A stretch of DNA of 64,000 bases from Clostridia bacterium (GTDB lineage: Bacteria > Bacillota > Clostridia > Lachnospirales > Lachnospiraceae), in contig CAJTHL010000005.1 in assembly GCA_910576205.1 (NCBI GenBank), positions 124,001-188,000 of the forward strand, read 5' to 3'. The stretch's first letter is position 1. Each line of letters begins with the position of its first letter. A program made the translations under genes and the position numbers. Below are positions 27,273 through 35,704 of this stretch, in pieces. The notes beneath the pieces were generated by a model. The model saw only the letters and a list, made by a program, of their open reading frames with translations, ran no database searches and was not told where the DNA came from.

Positions 27273-28364
27273 TTAATTACCCATTCTCTCCGCCAGATCT
27301 TTCTCAAACTGGTCGATGCCGTCGGGATCTGTCCTGCTCAGCACGATACCTGGTACAATCACCTCTTTGCCAAAGGAGCCGTCGTCTCCCTGAATGGTCT
27401 GGATAAGGATCTCCATGGTCTTGTATCCGATCTCGTAGGGGTTCTGGCCTGTAACGCACTGAAGGATGTTGTCCTCAGAGCGAAGCATTTCCACCTGCTG
27501 CTCAGCAGCGTCTGTTCCGAACACAAAGGTCCTTCCGGCTTTTCCTGCATTCTTAACCGCCATGGTAGCACCGATGGTTCCACCGTCGTTGGCTGCCCAG
27601 ATAATATCCACGCCGCCGGAGGACTCGTTTGCCGTCAGGATATCTCCTGCGGTCTGCACTGCCGTATCCTGCATCCATGCATCCTGGTCTGCCACAACCT
27701 CGATATCCAGGCCTTCCAGCTGATCCATAAATCCGTTCTTTCTGGCTGAGGACTGGTCGGGAAGCAGGGACTGGTACTGGATAATGGCGATTCTTGCCTT
27801 GCCGCCCAGGTTCTCCTCGATAAACTTCCTGGCCGCCTGACCGGTAAGCTCTCCGATGTTGTAGTTGTCGGAGGTGTAGCCGCCGCAGACAAAGGGCGCG
27901 TCCGCAAGCTTGGTGTTTCCTACCGCGATCTGCAGGCCGCTGTCATAGGCTGCCTTCAGAGTCTGGATGGAGGTCTCCTCATTTAAGGGGGAGATGGCGA
28001 TTCCGTCCAGCTTCTGGGTAGTGTAGGTGGAGATCAGCTCCGCCTCCTTTGCCTGGTCGTTGTTTGTGTTAGCCAGCATGCACTGTACGCCGTAGTCGTC
28101 TGCCGCCGCCTGATATCCAAGCTGCATCAGCTTCATAAACTGATCCTCCTGGAATACCACGCCTGCCACCTTAATATCCTTGGCGTCCTTGCCTGTATTT
28201 CCCTCAGAGCCGCCCTCAGCTTCCGGCGCAGGCTGGGCATCCTGTTCCTGGTTCTCTGCCGGTGCAGGCGCAGCCGGTTCCTCTGCCTTTTTCCCGCATC
28301 CTGCCACTGTCAGAGACAGCATCATCATGGACAAAACCGTTGCTAATACCTTTCTCTTCATCAT
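27273..28364 (-). CDS. Sugar-binding lipoprotein of the CUT2 importer (RbsB-like)
   Basis: Extracellular binding protein anchored as a lipoprotein: signal MMKRKVLATVLSMMMLSLTV with lipobox VAGC, an Ala/Pro/Glu-rich spacer (EEPAAPAPAENQ), then a type I periplasmic-binding fold of about 310 residues. Recognisable blocks are DGIAISPLNEETSIQTLKAA, the ANDGGTIGATMAVKNAG hinge region and the C-terminal IVPGIVLSRTD. The ATG pair at 28364/28361 follows CGGAGG. It is the first gene of the minus-strand sugar operon and has the AraC regulator divergent to it. Confidence 0.92.
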   Translation of the reverse strand: MMKRKVLATVLSMMMLSLTVAGCGKKAEEPAAPAPAENQEQDAQPAPEAEGGSEGNTGKDAKDIKVAGVVFQEDQFMKLMQLGYQAAADDYGVQCMLANTNNDQAKEAELISTYTTQKLDGIAISPLNEETSIQTLKAAYDSGLQIAVGNTKLADAPFVCGGYTSDNYNIGELTGQAARKFIEENLGGKARIAIIQYQSLLPDQSSARKNGFMDQLEGLDIEVVADQDAWMQDTAVQTAGDILTANESSGGVDIIWAANDGGTIGATMAVKNAGKAGRTFVFGTDAAEQQVEMLRSEDNILQCVTGQNPYEIGYKTMEILIQTIQGDDGSFGKEVIVPGIVLSRTDPDGIDQFEKDLAERMGN

Positions 28365-28462
28365 TTTTCCTCCGTTTCGTTTTATTAAAACCCACAACAC
28401 TTATATAAATTGCATATTTTTTCCGTATTTTTGCTATAAATGTTATGAATTTTTATGATTGT

Positions 28463-28492
28463 ATTGTAATTGTTTTTAATTTATATTACAAT
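28463..28492. promoter_or_regulatory. Fully overlapping divergent promoter pair
   Basis: An inverted repeat TTGTAAT...ATTACAA (28464-28491) forms promoter elements on both strands. On the plus strand, TTGTAA (28464-28469), 17 bp, TACAAT (28487-28492) faces the AraC gene. On the minus strand, TTGTAA (28486-28491), 17 bp, TACAAT (28463-28468) faces the RbsB-like gene. Each -35 overlaps the other's -10. Confidence 0.5.
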
Positions 28493-28563
28493 TAATTCTG
28501 TACACCGTACAATATTAAACATTTCCAGGAAACAAAGACGGACAGGAAAAGGAGGTTTCTCCA

Positions 28564-29469
28564 TTGGCGGCGATAAACTGGCGGGACGAACACATTATAT
28601 CCAAGGAGCGGATTGCCTTTACAAACCAGGAGCTTAAAATCCCAGGCATCCGTCTGTTTGCCACCCAGCGCATCCAGAATGCCATCTCCCCCCTGGTTCC
28701 CCATTTTCATGAGAACGCCTTTGAATTTACCCTGGTCACAAAAGGCAGCATGACCTTTTACACCGGTGGAAAGGAGTACAATGTACCCGGAGGCAGCATC
28801 TTCGTCTCCTTTCCCAACGAAGTACACAGCACCAACCATGTGCCCATTGCCATCAACAATATTTACTGGTTCCAGGTAGAGATCGGCAATCCGGAAAATT
28901 TTCTTTTTTTAAACGGGGAAACAGGAAAGCGGCTTATCACCGAGCTCTTTTCCATAGACAAGCATATTATTACCACAGACAATAAAGAAATAAGAAGGAT
29001 TACGGAACAGGCCTTCCAGCTGTGTGAGGAAGGGGGAAACCGCCTGCAGATCGCCGGCTATATTCTGATATTTTTCCAGCTTCTGCTGGCCTTCTCCCAG
29101 AAACCCCGGTATCACCGCGCCCCGGACATTGAGCGCGTTGTGGTGTATATCCGGGAGCATATTACGGAGGAGCTTTTTCTGGACGATCTGGCAAAGACCG
29201 TGCATCTGTCCACCTCCCAGTTCAAGCAGAAGTTCTGCCATATTGTGGGGGTCCCGCCCCGCACCTATATCAACGAGCGCAAGGTGGAATATGCAAAAAA
29301 ACTGCTGCTGGAAGGCCACTCCGTCACGGACACCGCCATGAAGCTTGGCTTTAACAACAGCAGCTATTTTGCCACGGTCTTTAAAAAACACACCATGCAG
29401 ACCCCCAGGGAGTATGTGGCTCTTCATTCCGGAAACGAAATTACCCCCCCCCCAAATACTAAATTTTTT
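28564..29469 (+). CDS. AraC family regulator, 3' end disturbed at a C10 tract
   Basis: Cupin-type sensor domain (about residues 25-150, with VPHFHENAFEFTLVTKGSMT) followed by a two-helix-turn-helix AraC domain (DDLAKTVHLSTSQFKQKF and DTAMKLGFNNSSYFATVFKK). It ends near TPREYVALHSG. Start TTG at 28564 has AAGGAGG upstream. The frame as given does not stop but runs ~690 nt through the opposite-strand M20 gene, which is implausible. It passes a run of ten C at 29444-29453. One extra C would give a stop (TAA) at about 29461, making a normal ~301-aa protein. Likely activates the divergent sugar operon. Confidence 0.85.
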
Positions 29470-29475
29470 CAGCCT

Positions 29476-30684
29476 CTACACGGATATTCCTTCCAGATAC
29501 GAAACCAGAATTTCTGCGGCCAGTTCTATATCCCCGGCGCGGGTGTATTCTTCCGGGCTGTGGCTGATGCCGTCCCGGCTTGGGACAAACAGCATGGCGG
29601 TATCCAGAAACCCCGCAAAAATCTGCGCGTCATGACCTGCGCCGCTTGGCATAATCTGATAGGAAATATTCTTTTCCCGGCATATCCCCTCCATGCGGGC
29701 AGTCATTTCCGGGTTCATGGGCACCGCCGCCACGTCAAGGCCCTGGGCGATCTCTGCCTTTCCCCCACATTCCAAAAGAGACAGCTCCCGGATATCTTTA
29801 GCCAGGCGTCTCCGGTCCTCGTCGCTGGCCGAACGGATATCCACCGTAAAGCTTACCCGGCTGGCAATCACGTTTATCACATTGGGGCTGCATTCTATCT
29901 GGCCCACCGTTGCCACCGCCCCCTTATACTTAAGGGCCAGCTCCGGAATCCGGCTGATAATCCGGCTGGATATCACCAGGGCATCCTGACGGCTGGACAT
30001 GGGCGTAGTGCCTGCGTGGTTGCTAATCCCCGGAACCGTCACATAGAGGCGGGTAATTCCCACAATGTGGCTGACAATCCCAATGGTGGTTTCGTTTTCC
30101 CACAGAATTCCCCCCTGCTCTATGTGGGGCTCTATATACCAGGCCCCATGGCTTAAGCCTGTGGCCAGGCGGATATCGTCCTTTCCCCGGCCCGATCCCT
30201 CATACCAGCCCTCTTCCAGGCATTGTTTCAGGGTTTTTCCCGTATTTGGATTTTGAAAATCATCCTCATTTAGCAGACCGCAAACACATTTGCTGGAGAG
30301 AAATCCGTTGGCAAACGTAACGCCCTCCTCGTCATTGGCTGCCAGAATATCCAGGGAAACCGGCGGCTTCTTTCCCTGCTTTGTAAAATATGCCGCCACC
30401 CCAAGGCCCACGGCAATTCCAACCGCCCCATCATAGCTTCCTCCCTGCACCACAGAATCATAGTGAGAGCCCATGACGACGCTCTCAGGCCTTTCTCCCT
30501 CCAGATGGCCCAGAATCGTCCCATAAGCATCCGTTTTCACCGTAAGTCCCAGCTCCTCCATGGTCTGGCAGATATATTCCCAGGCGCCCTGGGACGCCTC
30601 CGTAAAGGGCAGACGGGTCACGCCCGGTCCTTCCTCCGACCATTTTCCCAGATTTTCCAGAAACTCTTCCATATTAAATGTCAT
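29476..30684 (-). CDS. M20 family Zn-dependent amidohydrolase (carbamoylase/allantoate type)
   Basis: A 402-aa binuclear Zn hydrolase of the N-carbamoyl-amino-acid hydrolase/allantoate amidohydrolase group. Metal and catalytic blocks are GSHYDSVVQGGSYDGAVG (His and Asp ligands), ANDEEGVTFANGFLSS (catalytic Glu) and HIEQGGILWE. The dimer-interface block HAGTTPMSSRQDAL is also present. It is convergent with the AraC gene and shares no operon with purine or pyrimidine genes, so the substrate (carbamoyl-amino acid, ureidopropionate or allantoate) cannot be chosen. Full length and intact. Confidence 0.88.
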   Translation of the reverse strand: MTFNMEEFLENLGKWSEEGPGVTRLPFTEASQGAWEYICQTMEELGLTVKTDAYGTILGHLEGERPESVVMGSHYDSVVQGGSYDGAVGIAVGLGVAAYFTKQGKKPPVSLDILAANDEEGVTFANGFLSSKCVCGLLNEDDFQNPNTGKTLKQCLEEGWYEGSGRGKDDIRLATGLSHGAWYIEPHIEQGGILWENETTIGIVSHIVGITRLYVTVPGISNHAGTTPMSSRQDALVISSRIISRIPELALKYKGAVATVGQIECSPNVINVIASRVSFTVDIRSASDEDRRRLAKDIRELSLLECGGKAEIAQGLDVAAVPMNPEMTARMEGICREKNISYQIMPSGAGHDAQIFAGFLDTAMLFVPSRDGISHSPEEYTRAGDIELAAEILVSYLEGISV

Positions 30685-30748
30685 ATGCTTTTCCTTCCCT
30701 TTTGTCCAGTCTTTAAGTCAATTTCCCGGTTAAAAAATGCCCCGGCAT

Positions 30749-31705
30749 TTATCCAGTCCCTGTCTCTTGGGCCCTCAGCATCAGAAACGCCCCCAGGTTT
30801 CCCCTCTTTCCCTTAGACGCCCGGTGGCTGAAGAGAAGCCCTGGATTGCAGCAGGTGCAGATATCCGTCACAGACAGATGTTCCGGGCGGACGCCGGCTT
30901 CTAAAAGGAGCATTTCATTGGCCCGCCACAAATCCAGCTGGTATTTCCCCTCCCTGAAAGCAGGCTGCCCCTCCTTCCCGCTACACTCCCCGGGATCTTT
31001 CCCTTCTGTATCCGCTCCGGCAAAGGAAGGCCTTCTTCCCTGGGATAAGCAATAGATTTCCGGCCAATGCTCTTCCGGAAAGGCTTTCTGAAATTCCTCA
31101 ATCACGTCCCCGCTTACCTCGTAGCAGTCCTGGCAGATGGATGGGCCAATGGCAGCCAGCACCTGGGCCGGGTCTGTGCCAAACTCCCGCCGCATTACCT
31201 CCAGGGTCACTCTTCCCATCCCCATAGCCGTTCCCCGCCAGCCGGAATGGGACAGGCCAATGGCCCGGTTAACGGGATCCACAAAAAACAGAGGGACGCA
31301 GTCCGCATAGAAGGTAGCCAGCACAAGCTCCGGCACATTGGTCACCAGGCCGTCCACATCCTTGTAATCCCGGGGGCGCAGAAATCCTTTCCCCCTGTCC
31401 TCCTCTGTCATCACCCGCACATTTGTGGTGTGAGTCTGGTCGGAAAGCGCCAGATTCTCACAGGAAAATCCCAGGGCTTCCCCCATCCTCCGGTAATTTT
31501 CCCTCACCGCCTCCGGCCGGTCTCCCCGGGTAAAGCTAAGATTCATGGAGGCGAGATGACCTTCGCTGACTCCGCCCAGACGGGTGGAAATTCCGTGGGA
31601 CACCAGGCCGCACGCCTCCAGATGGGCAAAGGCCAGATAGGGGACCTTGTTATTCTCATTTTCATACAGGGTGCTGGTTCGTTGTTTTTTTATCCAGGCT
31701 GGCAT
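30749..31705 (-). CDS. pgeF: Peptidoglycan editing factor PgeF / YfiH laccase-domain protein
   Basis: A 318-aa Cu/Zn multicopper-like (YfiH/LACC1) protein. In E. coli PgeF removes wrongly incorporated L-Ser from peptidoglycan precursors, and some relatives act on purine nucleosides. Conserved metal-site blocks are SDQTHTTNVRV, FYADCVPLFFVDP with the following GLSHSGWRGTAMG, and CTCCNPGLLFSHR. It is longer than usual (~270 aa) because of a low-complexity insert near residues 230-260 (FAGADTEGKDPGECSGKEGQ). Located upstream of the yraN-rnhB-lepB group and read in the same direction. Confidence 0.85.
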   Translation of the reverse strand: MPAWIKKQRTSTLYENENNKVPYLAFAHLEACGLVSHGISTRLGGVSEGHLASMNLSFTRGDRPEAVRENYRRMGEALGFSCENLALSDQTHTTNVRVMTEEDRGKGFLRPRDYKDVDGLVTNVPELVLATFYADCVPLFFVDPVNRAIGLSHSGWRGTAMGMGRVTLEVMRREFGTDPAQVLAAIGPSICQDCYEVSGDVIEEFQKAFPEEHWPEIYCLSQGRRPSFAGADTEGKDPGECSGKEGQPAFREGKYQLDLWRANEMLLLEAGVRPEHLSVTDICTCCNPGLLFSHRASKGKRGNLGAFLMLRAQETGTG

Positions 31706-31762
31706 TGTTTTCTCCTCGTTTTTATGTCCCCCACATGGAAGGACAGCGTTTGCGCTGCACCG

Positions 31763-32143
31763 TCACCATACATAGGGAAACGCATTCCGATACAGCGTAA
31801 CCGTCTCCCCCAGAATAGCCACCACATCAAAGCGGCAAAGGGTTTCCTCCCCATAGCCGTTTTGCAGCCTGTAGTAGTCTGCCATCCGGCAGATTTTCCG
31901 CTGCTTGGCCGGGGTGACTGCCTCCTCCGGAGCGCCGCGCCCCAGGTTTCTCCGGTATTTTACCTCGATAAACACCAGGGCTTTTCCCTCCCGGGCGATA
32001 ATGTCAATCTCCCCTCGTCTGCTTCGGAAATTACGGCGCAGGATAAAATAGCCGTGGTTTTTGAGATATTCCACGGCTTTTTCCTCATAGGCGGCTCCTA
32101 TAGCCCTCTTATTCTGCTGGCTTCTTCCCGGGTTTTCTTTCAT
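31763..32143 (-). CDS. yraN: YraN family endonuclease-like protein (UPF0102)
   Basis: A 126-aa protein of the UPF0102 family with the restriction-endonuclease-like core. GAAYEEKAVEYLKNHGY is followed by RSRRGEIDIIAREGKALVFI and EVKYRRN, which carry the E-xD-ExK type motif. Role is not established; it is nearly always next to rnhB, as here (57 nt downstream of rnhB). Confidence 0.9.
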   Translation of the reverse strand: MKENPGRSQQNKRAIGAAYEEKAVEYLKNHGYFILRRNFRSRRGEIDIIAREGKALVFIEVKYRRNLGRGAPEEAVTPAKQRKICRMADYYRLQNGYGEETLCRFDVVAILGETVTLYRNAFPYVW

Positions 32144-32200
32144 GCGTTCCTCATTCCGGCTTTCCCCTGCCCCTTAAGGAAACATTATGTTGCTTCTCTT

Positions 32201-32878
32201 TCACGCTTCTCCACAGAAATTCCGGATAAAGGTTCTCCGGTGGATGGCACAGGGCCCCATCTCCTTAAGCGCCGCAATATGGGCGGCGGAGCCGTAGCCT
32301 TTGTTGGAGGCAAAGCCATAACCGGGAAATGTCTCTTCATACTCCTCCATCATCCGGTCTCTTGTGACCTTGGCCACTATGCTGGCAGCCGCGATGGATA
32401 CGCTCTTTGCATCCCCCTTGATAATGGGAACCTGGGGAATACTCACCTGGGGAATCGTCACCGCGTCGTTTAACAAAAGCGCCGGCTTTACCCCCAGGGC
32501 GTCAATAGCTTTTCCCATGGCCTCATATGTGGCCCTTAGAATATTGATTTCGTCAATGCGCTCCGGGCTCGCCATCCCAAGCCCCACGGCCACTGCCTGT
32601 TCCATAATCTGATCGTAGAGCAGCTCCCGCTTCTTCTTTGACAGCTTCTTGGAATCGTTGAGATACAGGATTTCACAGTCCACAGGCAATATAACGGCTC
32701 CCGCCACCACCGGCCCGGCCAGGGGGCCACGGCCCACCTCGTCGATGCCGCAGAGGTTTCCTCTGTCCGCATACTGGCGTTCATAGACCCGCATGGCTTC
32801 CAGGCGGATCCGCTCCGCCTCCAGCTTTTCCTGTTTTCTCTGCTCCCGCAGAAGCTTATTCTGCTCCGTCTTTGTCAT
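32201..32878 (-). CDS. rnhB: Ribonuclease HII
   Basis: Cleaves the RNA strand of RNA-DNA hybrids and starts removal of misincorporated ribonucleotides. The catalytic acidic motif GIDEVGRGPLAGPVVAGAV is at about residues 44-62; further conserved parts are NDSKKLSKKKRE, KGDAKSVSIAAASIVAKVTR and YGFASNKGYG. At 225 aa, with a short charged N-terminal extension, it is normal. It is the gene after the first lepB in the conserved rplS-lepB-ylqF-lepB-rnhB-yraN order. Confidence 0.95.
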   Translation of the reverse strand: MTKTEQNKLLREQRKQEKLEAERIRLEAMRVYERQYADRGNLCGIDEVGRGPLAGPVVAGAVILPVDCEILYLNDSKKLSKKKRELLYDQIMEQAVAVGLGMASPERIDEINILRATYEAMGKAIDALGVKPALLLNDAVTIPQVSIPQVPIIKGDAKSVSIAAASIVAKVTRDRMMEEYEETFPGYGFASNKGYGSAAHIAALKEMGPCAIHRRTFIRNFCGEA

Positions 32879-32896
32879 TGGCGTTTTCCCTGATTT

Positions 32897-33487
32897 TCAC
32901 TGATGTTTTAATATCCCAAACTTGTTAAAGGGCCAGATGCGAAGCCAGGCTCTTCCGATGATCCTGTCCTGGTGAATAACCCCTACGCTGGGATCCCGGC
33001 TGTCGGAGCTGGCATTCCGGTTGTCCCCCAGAACAAAGTACTCGTCGTCTCCCAGAGCAATGGGCGTTTCCGCGATTCCCGGGCTCTCCATTACCTCCCG
33101 CCCGTAGGATTCGTTTAACTGCTCTCCGTCCACATAAATCTTTCCGTCCGCAATCTGGATAGTCTCTCCGGGCATGCCGATAATCCGCTTGATATAGTAG
33201 GTATCCTCCTCATATTCAAAAGGAAATACAATAATATCAAACCGCCTGGGGGCTGAAAACCGGTATGTAATCTTATCCACAATAAGATTATCCCCATCCT
33301 CCAGAGTATTTCGCATGGAATCCCCGCTTACATAGGTGCGCTGTCCCACAAAGGTAATGACAAAAAAAGTAAGCCCCAGCACAATGGCCATATAAAGCAG
33401 CATACTAAGCAGCTCCTGTAAGACAGAACGCTCCTTCTCTTCATATTCCTCCGCAAGGGATTTTCCCCTCCTCTTTTTCTGACCCAT
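32897..33487 (-). CDS. lepB: Signal peptidase I (copy 1)
   Basis: Membrane serine protease that removes signal peptides. After a charged N-terminus (MGQKKRRGKSLAEEYEEKER) there is one transmembrane segment (LLYMAIVLGLTFFVITFVG). It is followed by the catalytic Ser box YVSGDSMRNTLEDGD and Lys box YYIKRIIGMPGETI, then FVLGDNRNASSDSRD. The start is set at 33487 (TAGGAGA upstream), because the longer frame begins in repeat sequence. About 196 aa. Confidence 0.94.
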   Translation of the reverse strand: MGQKKRRGKSLAEEYEEKERSVLQELLSMLLYMAIVLGLTFFVITFVGQRTYVSGDSMRNTLEDGDNLIVDKITYRFSAPRRFDIIVFPFEYEEDTYYIKRIIGMPGETIQIADGKIYVDGEQLNESYGREVMESPGIAETPIALGDDEYFVLGDNRNASSDSRDPSVGVIHQDRIIGRAWLRIWPFNKFGILKHQ

Positions 33488-33500
33488 TTCTCTTTCTCCT

Positions 33501-33581
33501 ATATATAGTCCCGCATCTTCCCTGCCATTTCCCATGTACTGGAAGAATTTCCGGATGCTGTATTTTTAGAAATCCTTACCT
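33501..33581 (-). repeat. SD-proximal structured repeat, locus B (degenerate)
   Basis: A shortened copy upstream of lepB copy 1. In the minus-strand sense it reads AAGGATTTCT..., then ACAGCATCCGG, AAATTCTTCCAGTACATGG, GGCAGGGAAGATGCGGGACT and ends at ATAGGAGA. The 5' part of the left arm is rearranged, but the right arm and the SD-proximal end are kept. Confidence 0.65.
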
Positions 33582-33587
33582 TATATC

Positions 33588-34439
33588 CTACCCTTCCCCA
33601 GGCGGAATTTCAAGTGTTATTTTTCCGATTCTGCCGCTTCGGAAGTCGTCCAGAAAAATGGCAGCGGCCTTATCCACGTCCAGCTCATTTCCCTTTAGGA
33701 GACAGCGGCGGTTTTCTGCAATCTCCTCCAGCATAACATAAGATTCTTTCTGCCCCTGGATTCCGTAGCGCTCCTTTAAGGCTCCGGGGGCAGACTCCCC
33801 CAGAATTTTCAAAAGCTCCAGGGCAAGCTCCCGGGTATTTAATAGCTCGTCCTTGATGGAGCCAATCAAGGCAAGCTTAAGTCCCACCTGCTGATCCTCA
33901 AATTTTGGCCACAGAATTCCCGGCGTGTCAAGAAGCTCCACCTGCTTATTGAGGCGGATCCATTGAGCCCCCTTGGTGACGCCTGGCTTATTTCCCGTCT
34001 TGGCGCAGGCCTTTCCCGCAAAGCTGTTGATAAAGGTGGATTTTCCCACGTTGGGGATGCCAACCACCATGGCCCGCACAGGCCGGTTCAGAATTCCCCG
34101 CTTTCTGTCCCGCTCTATCTTTTCTTTGCAGGCCTGGGCGATGACGTTCTGGATAGCCTTCATGCCGCTTCTGTTTCTGGAGTCAATCTTTACCGCGAAA
34201 AAGCCCTTTTTCTTAAAATAATCCCCCCAGGCATCATTCTGTCTGGGATCCGCCAGATCTGCCTTGTTCAGCAGGATTACCCTGGCTTTGTGCTTTCCAA
34301 GCTCATCAATGTCGGGATTCCGGCTGCTTAAGGGAATCCTGGCGTCCACCAGCTCAATAATCAGATCTACCAGCTTAATATTTTCCTGCATCATCCGTCT
34401 GGCCTTGGTCATATGGCCGGGATACCACTGAAAATGCAT
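33588..34439 (-). CDS. ylqF: Ribosome biogenesis GTPase YlqF/RbgA
   Basis: Circularly permuted GTPase for late 50S assembly. The G4 motif (LLNKADLAD) comes before the G1 P-loop (GIPNVGKSTFI) and G3 (LDTPGILWP), as expected in the family. At 283 aa it is full length, with the C-terminal RNA-binding ANTAR-like domain in the last ~80 residues. It starts MHFQWYPGHMTKARR, the family's invariant opening. Lies between the two signal peptidase genes, with a repeat element directly upstream. Confidence 0.96.
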   Translation of the reverse strand: MHFQWYPGHMTKARRMMQENIKLVDLIIELVDARIPLSSRNPDIDELGKHKARVILLNKADLADPRQNDAWGDYFKKKGFFAVKIDSRNRSGMKAIQNVIAQACKEKIERDRKRGILNRPVRAMVVGIPNVGKSTFINSFAGKACAKTGNKPGVTKGAQWIRLNKQVELLDTPGILWPKFEDQQVGLKLALIGSIKDELLNTRELALELLKILGESAPGALKERYGIQGQKESYVMLEEIAENRRCLLKGNELDVDKAAAIFLDDFRSGRIGKITLEIPPGEG

Positions 34440-34450
34440 ATATTTTTCTC

Positions 34451-34552
34451 CTGTTCCAGTACTGCATCCACCCTTCCAGGTCTTGATACCGGAAAAATTT
34501 CCGGCTGCTTCGCCCTCTGGAATCCTTCTGCCCAGTCCGGGCGGATGCTGTT
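34451..34552 (-). repeat. SD-proximal structured repeat, locus C
   Basis: One ~105-bp unit between lepB copy 2 and ylqF, touching the lepB stop codon. Sense strand: AACAGCATCCGCCCGGACTGGGC, AGAAGGATTCCAGAGGGCGAAGC, CCGGAAATTTTTCCGGTA, GGATGCAGTACTGGAACAGGAG, ending 8-10 nt before the ylqF ATG. It is one of the more diverged copies. Confidence 0.8.
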
Positions 34553-35124
34553 TATATTATGTATCCGAATCTGTCCTGGGGAGTAATGATAAACCACGCC
34601 TTGCCCAGAATATCCTTTGTACTGACATTCCCGATATCCGGGCTTCTGCTGTCCTCGCTGGCATTCCGGTTGTCCCCAAGGACAAAGTATTCATCTGTGC
34701 CCAGACGGATTTCATGCTCCGCCACCCCGGCGTCTCTCATGGCCTCCGTAAGGATCTCGTCCTCCCGGACTTCCCCGTTCACAAAGACCCGGCCGCTTAT
34801 TATCTGAATCACATCCCCGGGTTTTCCCACTACCCGCTTCATATGATAGTGGGAGTTTTCGTTACCCTTTGGCTTAAACACCACAATATCCCCGTAATCC
34901 GGCTCTGACAGCAGGTAGACAAACTGGTTTACCAGCACTTTATCCCCGCTGTAAATGGTTGGCTCCATGGACTGTCCCACGTTGCTGAGCACACGCCCGA
35001 AAAAATATACCAGGATGCAGGCCAGGGCAAAAGCAACTGCCATTCCGCCGATCCACAGCACCACTTCCTGCAGAATGGCAAAATTGATTCTCTTGCGTTT
35101 CTTGCGAAAACTTAATCCTTTCAT
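34552..35124 (-). CDS. lepB: Signal peptidase I (copy 2)
   Basis: A second signal peptidase I, 190 aa, with a basic N-terminus (MKGLSFRKKRKRINF) and one membrane segment (LWIGGMAVAFALACILVYFF). The Ser box is GQSMEPTIYSGDKVL, the Lys box HYHMKRVVGKPGDVI, and FVLGDNRNASEDSRS follows. The start at 35124 follows GGGGAAACGG; an upstream ATG would lie within the rplS terminator. Two lepB genes flanking ylqF are usual in this family; they may differ in substrate preference. Confidence 0.94.
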   Translation of the reverse strand: MKGLSFRKKRKRINFAILQEVVLWIGGMAVAFALACILVYFFGRVLSNVGQSMEPTIYSGDKVLVNQFVYLLSEPDYGDIVVFKPKGNENSHYHMKRVVGKPGDVIQIISGRVFVNGEVREDEILTEAMRDAGVAEHEIRLGTDEYFVLGDNRNASEDSRSPDIGNVSTKDILGKAWFIITPQDRFGYII

Positions 35125-35136
35125 CCGTTTCCCCTT

Positions 35137-35170
35137 AAAAAAGATGAGGGACAATGAAGCATTGTCCCTC
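35137..35170 (-). terminator. Terminator after rplS
   Basis: On the minus strand GAGGGACAATG-CTT-CATTGTCCCTC, a perfect 11-bp stem with a 3-nt loop, followed by ATCTTTTTT. It separates rplS from the downstream lepB gene, which therefore needs read-through or its own promoter. Confidence 0.88.
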
Positions 35171-35179
35171 GTCCGGTTA

Positions 35180-35527
35180 TTACTTTACTAATTCTTTTAC
35201 TTTCGCACGCTTTCCTACGCGTCCTCTTAAATAGAACAGCTTCGCGCGTCTTACCTTGCCGTAGCGGACTACTTCGATCTTCTCAACATTGGGAGAATGC
35301 AGCGGCCAGGTTTTCTCCACGCCGATTCCGTTGGAGTTTTTACGGACGGTAAAGGTTTCGCGGTTTCCGCCGCCCTGTCTCTTTAACACGATTCCCTCAA
35401 AAACCTGGATTCTCTCGCGGTTTCCCTCTTTGATTCTGCCGTATACCTTTACGGTATCGCCTACATGGAACACCGGCACTTCCTTCTTAAGCTGCTCAGC
35501 CTCAATTTTTCTGATAATCTCGTTCAT
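35180..35527 (-). CDS. rplS: 50S ribosomal protein L19
   Basis: Protein at the 30S-50S interface. The 115-aa sequence from [20 protein letters not shown] to the basic C-terminus [20 protein letters not shown] is typical throughout. Start chosen at 35527, after AAGGAGG; a longer frame upstream has no support. Normally rplS follows trmD directly. Here trmD lies 16 kb away and rplS has its own promoter, leader and terminator, forming a single-gene unit. Confidence 0.97.
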   Translation of the reverse strand: MNEIIRKIEAEQLKKEVPVFHVGDTVKVYGRIKEGNRERIQVFEGIVLKRQGGGNRETFTVRKNSNGIGVEKTWPLHSPNVEKIEVVRYGKVRRAKLFYLRGRVGKRAKVKELVK

Positions 35528-35605
35528 CTCGTTGTTTCCTCCTTGATTCTCTGGACGTTCGTAACGCATCTTGCGACAGAGGACCATCTCATTTTTTCAC
35601 AACGT
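35528..35605 (-). promoter_or_regulatory. rplS 5' leader, candidate L19 autoregulatory element
   Basis: Between the promoter and the rplS start is a ~75-nt leader that can fold. CTCTG near 35572-35580 pairs with CAGAG near 35545, with GCGTTACGAACGTC in between, just before the SD. Firmicutes rplS genes are known to carry a leader structure bound by L19. The fit was judged by eye only. Confidence 0.4.
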
Positions 35606-35610
35606 AACTT

Positions 35611-35639
35611 ATTCTACCACAGTTTCCGGGGCATTGCAA
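35611..35639 (-). promoter_or_regulatory. Promoter of rplS
   Basis: On the minus strand TTGCAA (35634-35639), 17-bp spacer, TAGAAT (35611-35616), about 84 nt upstream of the rplS start. Confidence 0.65.
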
Positions 35640-35704
35640 CTATTATTTCGGGGAATTTCTATTCTCCTCTTTTGCTTCTGCTTGTCTGGAACATTGTAAA
35701 TCAT

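Noticed and set aside
28564..30156. Full-length 530-residue reading of the AraC frame
   Set aside because: After the C10 tract the frame is only the mirror of the M20 hydrolase on the opposite strand; the tail has no family resemblance and one base restores a normal stop.
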